From NCBI GenBank assembly GCA_946055365.1, contig CAMGFM010000093.1, positions 1 through 5,776 on the forward strand: DNA of 5,776 nucleotides, given 5' to 3'. The notes beneath the pieces are model-generated. The model saw only the letters and a list, made by a program, of their open reading frames with translations. It was not told the DNA's origin and ran no database searches. Source of the DNA: an uncultured Prevotella sp. Its GTDB lineage: Bacteria; Bacteroidota; Bacteroidia; Bacteroidales; Bacteroidaceae. A program made the translations under genes and the position numbers. Positions 5,764 through 5,776 of the stretch are shown here, piece by piece (position 1 is the stretch's first letter; each line of letters opens with the position of its first letter).

Positions 5764-5776
5764 ACCGAAAAGAAGC

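Overview
The window looks like chromosome from a Bacteroidales bacterium with a fairly GC-rich genome, probably Prevotellaceae-like; the genus is an inference. Three things point there. The proteins read like Bacteroides/Prevotella homologues of GltX, WaaA, a GH27 alpha-galactosidase and CutC. The promoters are of the Bacteroidetes type, TTTG then about 19 bp then TATCTTTG. No start codon has a clear Shine-Dalgarno sequence.

Layout. Positions 1-1505 (+) hold glutamyl-tRNA synthetase (gltX), missing only its first few codons. Positions 1506-1729 are a non-coding gap rich in inverted repeats, including one arm that can pair with either of two partners. Positions 1730-2992 (+) hold waaA, the Kdo transferase of lipid A-core assembly. 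Positions 3058-3129 hold a long-stemmed terminator serving both waaA and the convergent gene. Positions 3148-4476 (-) hold an exported GH27 alpha-galactosidase. Positions 4477-5001 are a 525-bp divergent intergenic region. Positions 5002-5763 (+) hold cutC. The last 13 bases hold nothing recognisable.

How the genes relate. gltX and waaA are co-directional housekeeping genes for translation and outer-membrane biogenesis. The alpha-galactosidase and cutC are divergently transcribed and have no evident shared pathway. No SusC/SusD pair, regulator, transporter, mobile element, CRISPR array or RNA gene is visible.

The protein-coding content is ordinary. The unusual material is in the 4477-5001 gap. 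It holds four copies of an 11-bp palindrome (AAGTG-N-CACTT) spaced 22, 21 and 21 bp apart, about two helical turns. On either side are promoters facing outward (one toward the galactosidase, two toward cutC) that share sequence well beyond the -7 box. I do not recognise a named system there. It could be an operator array or a dispersed genomic repeat.
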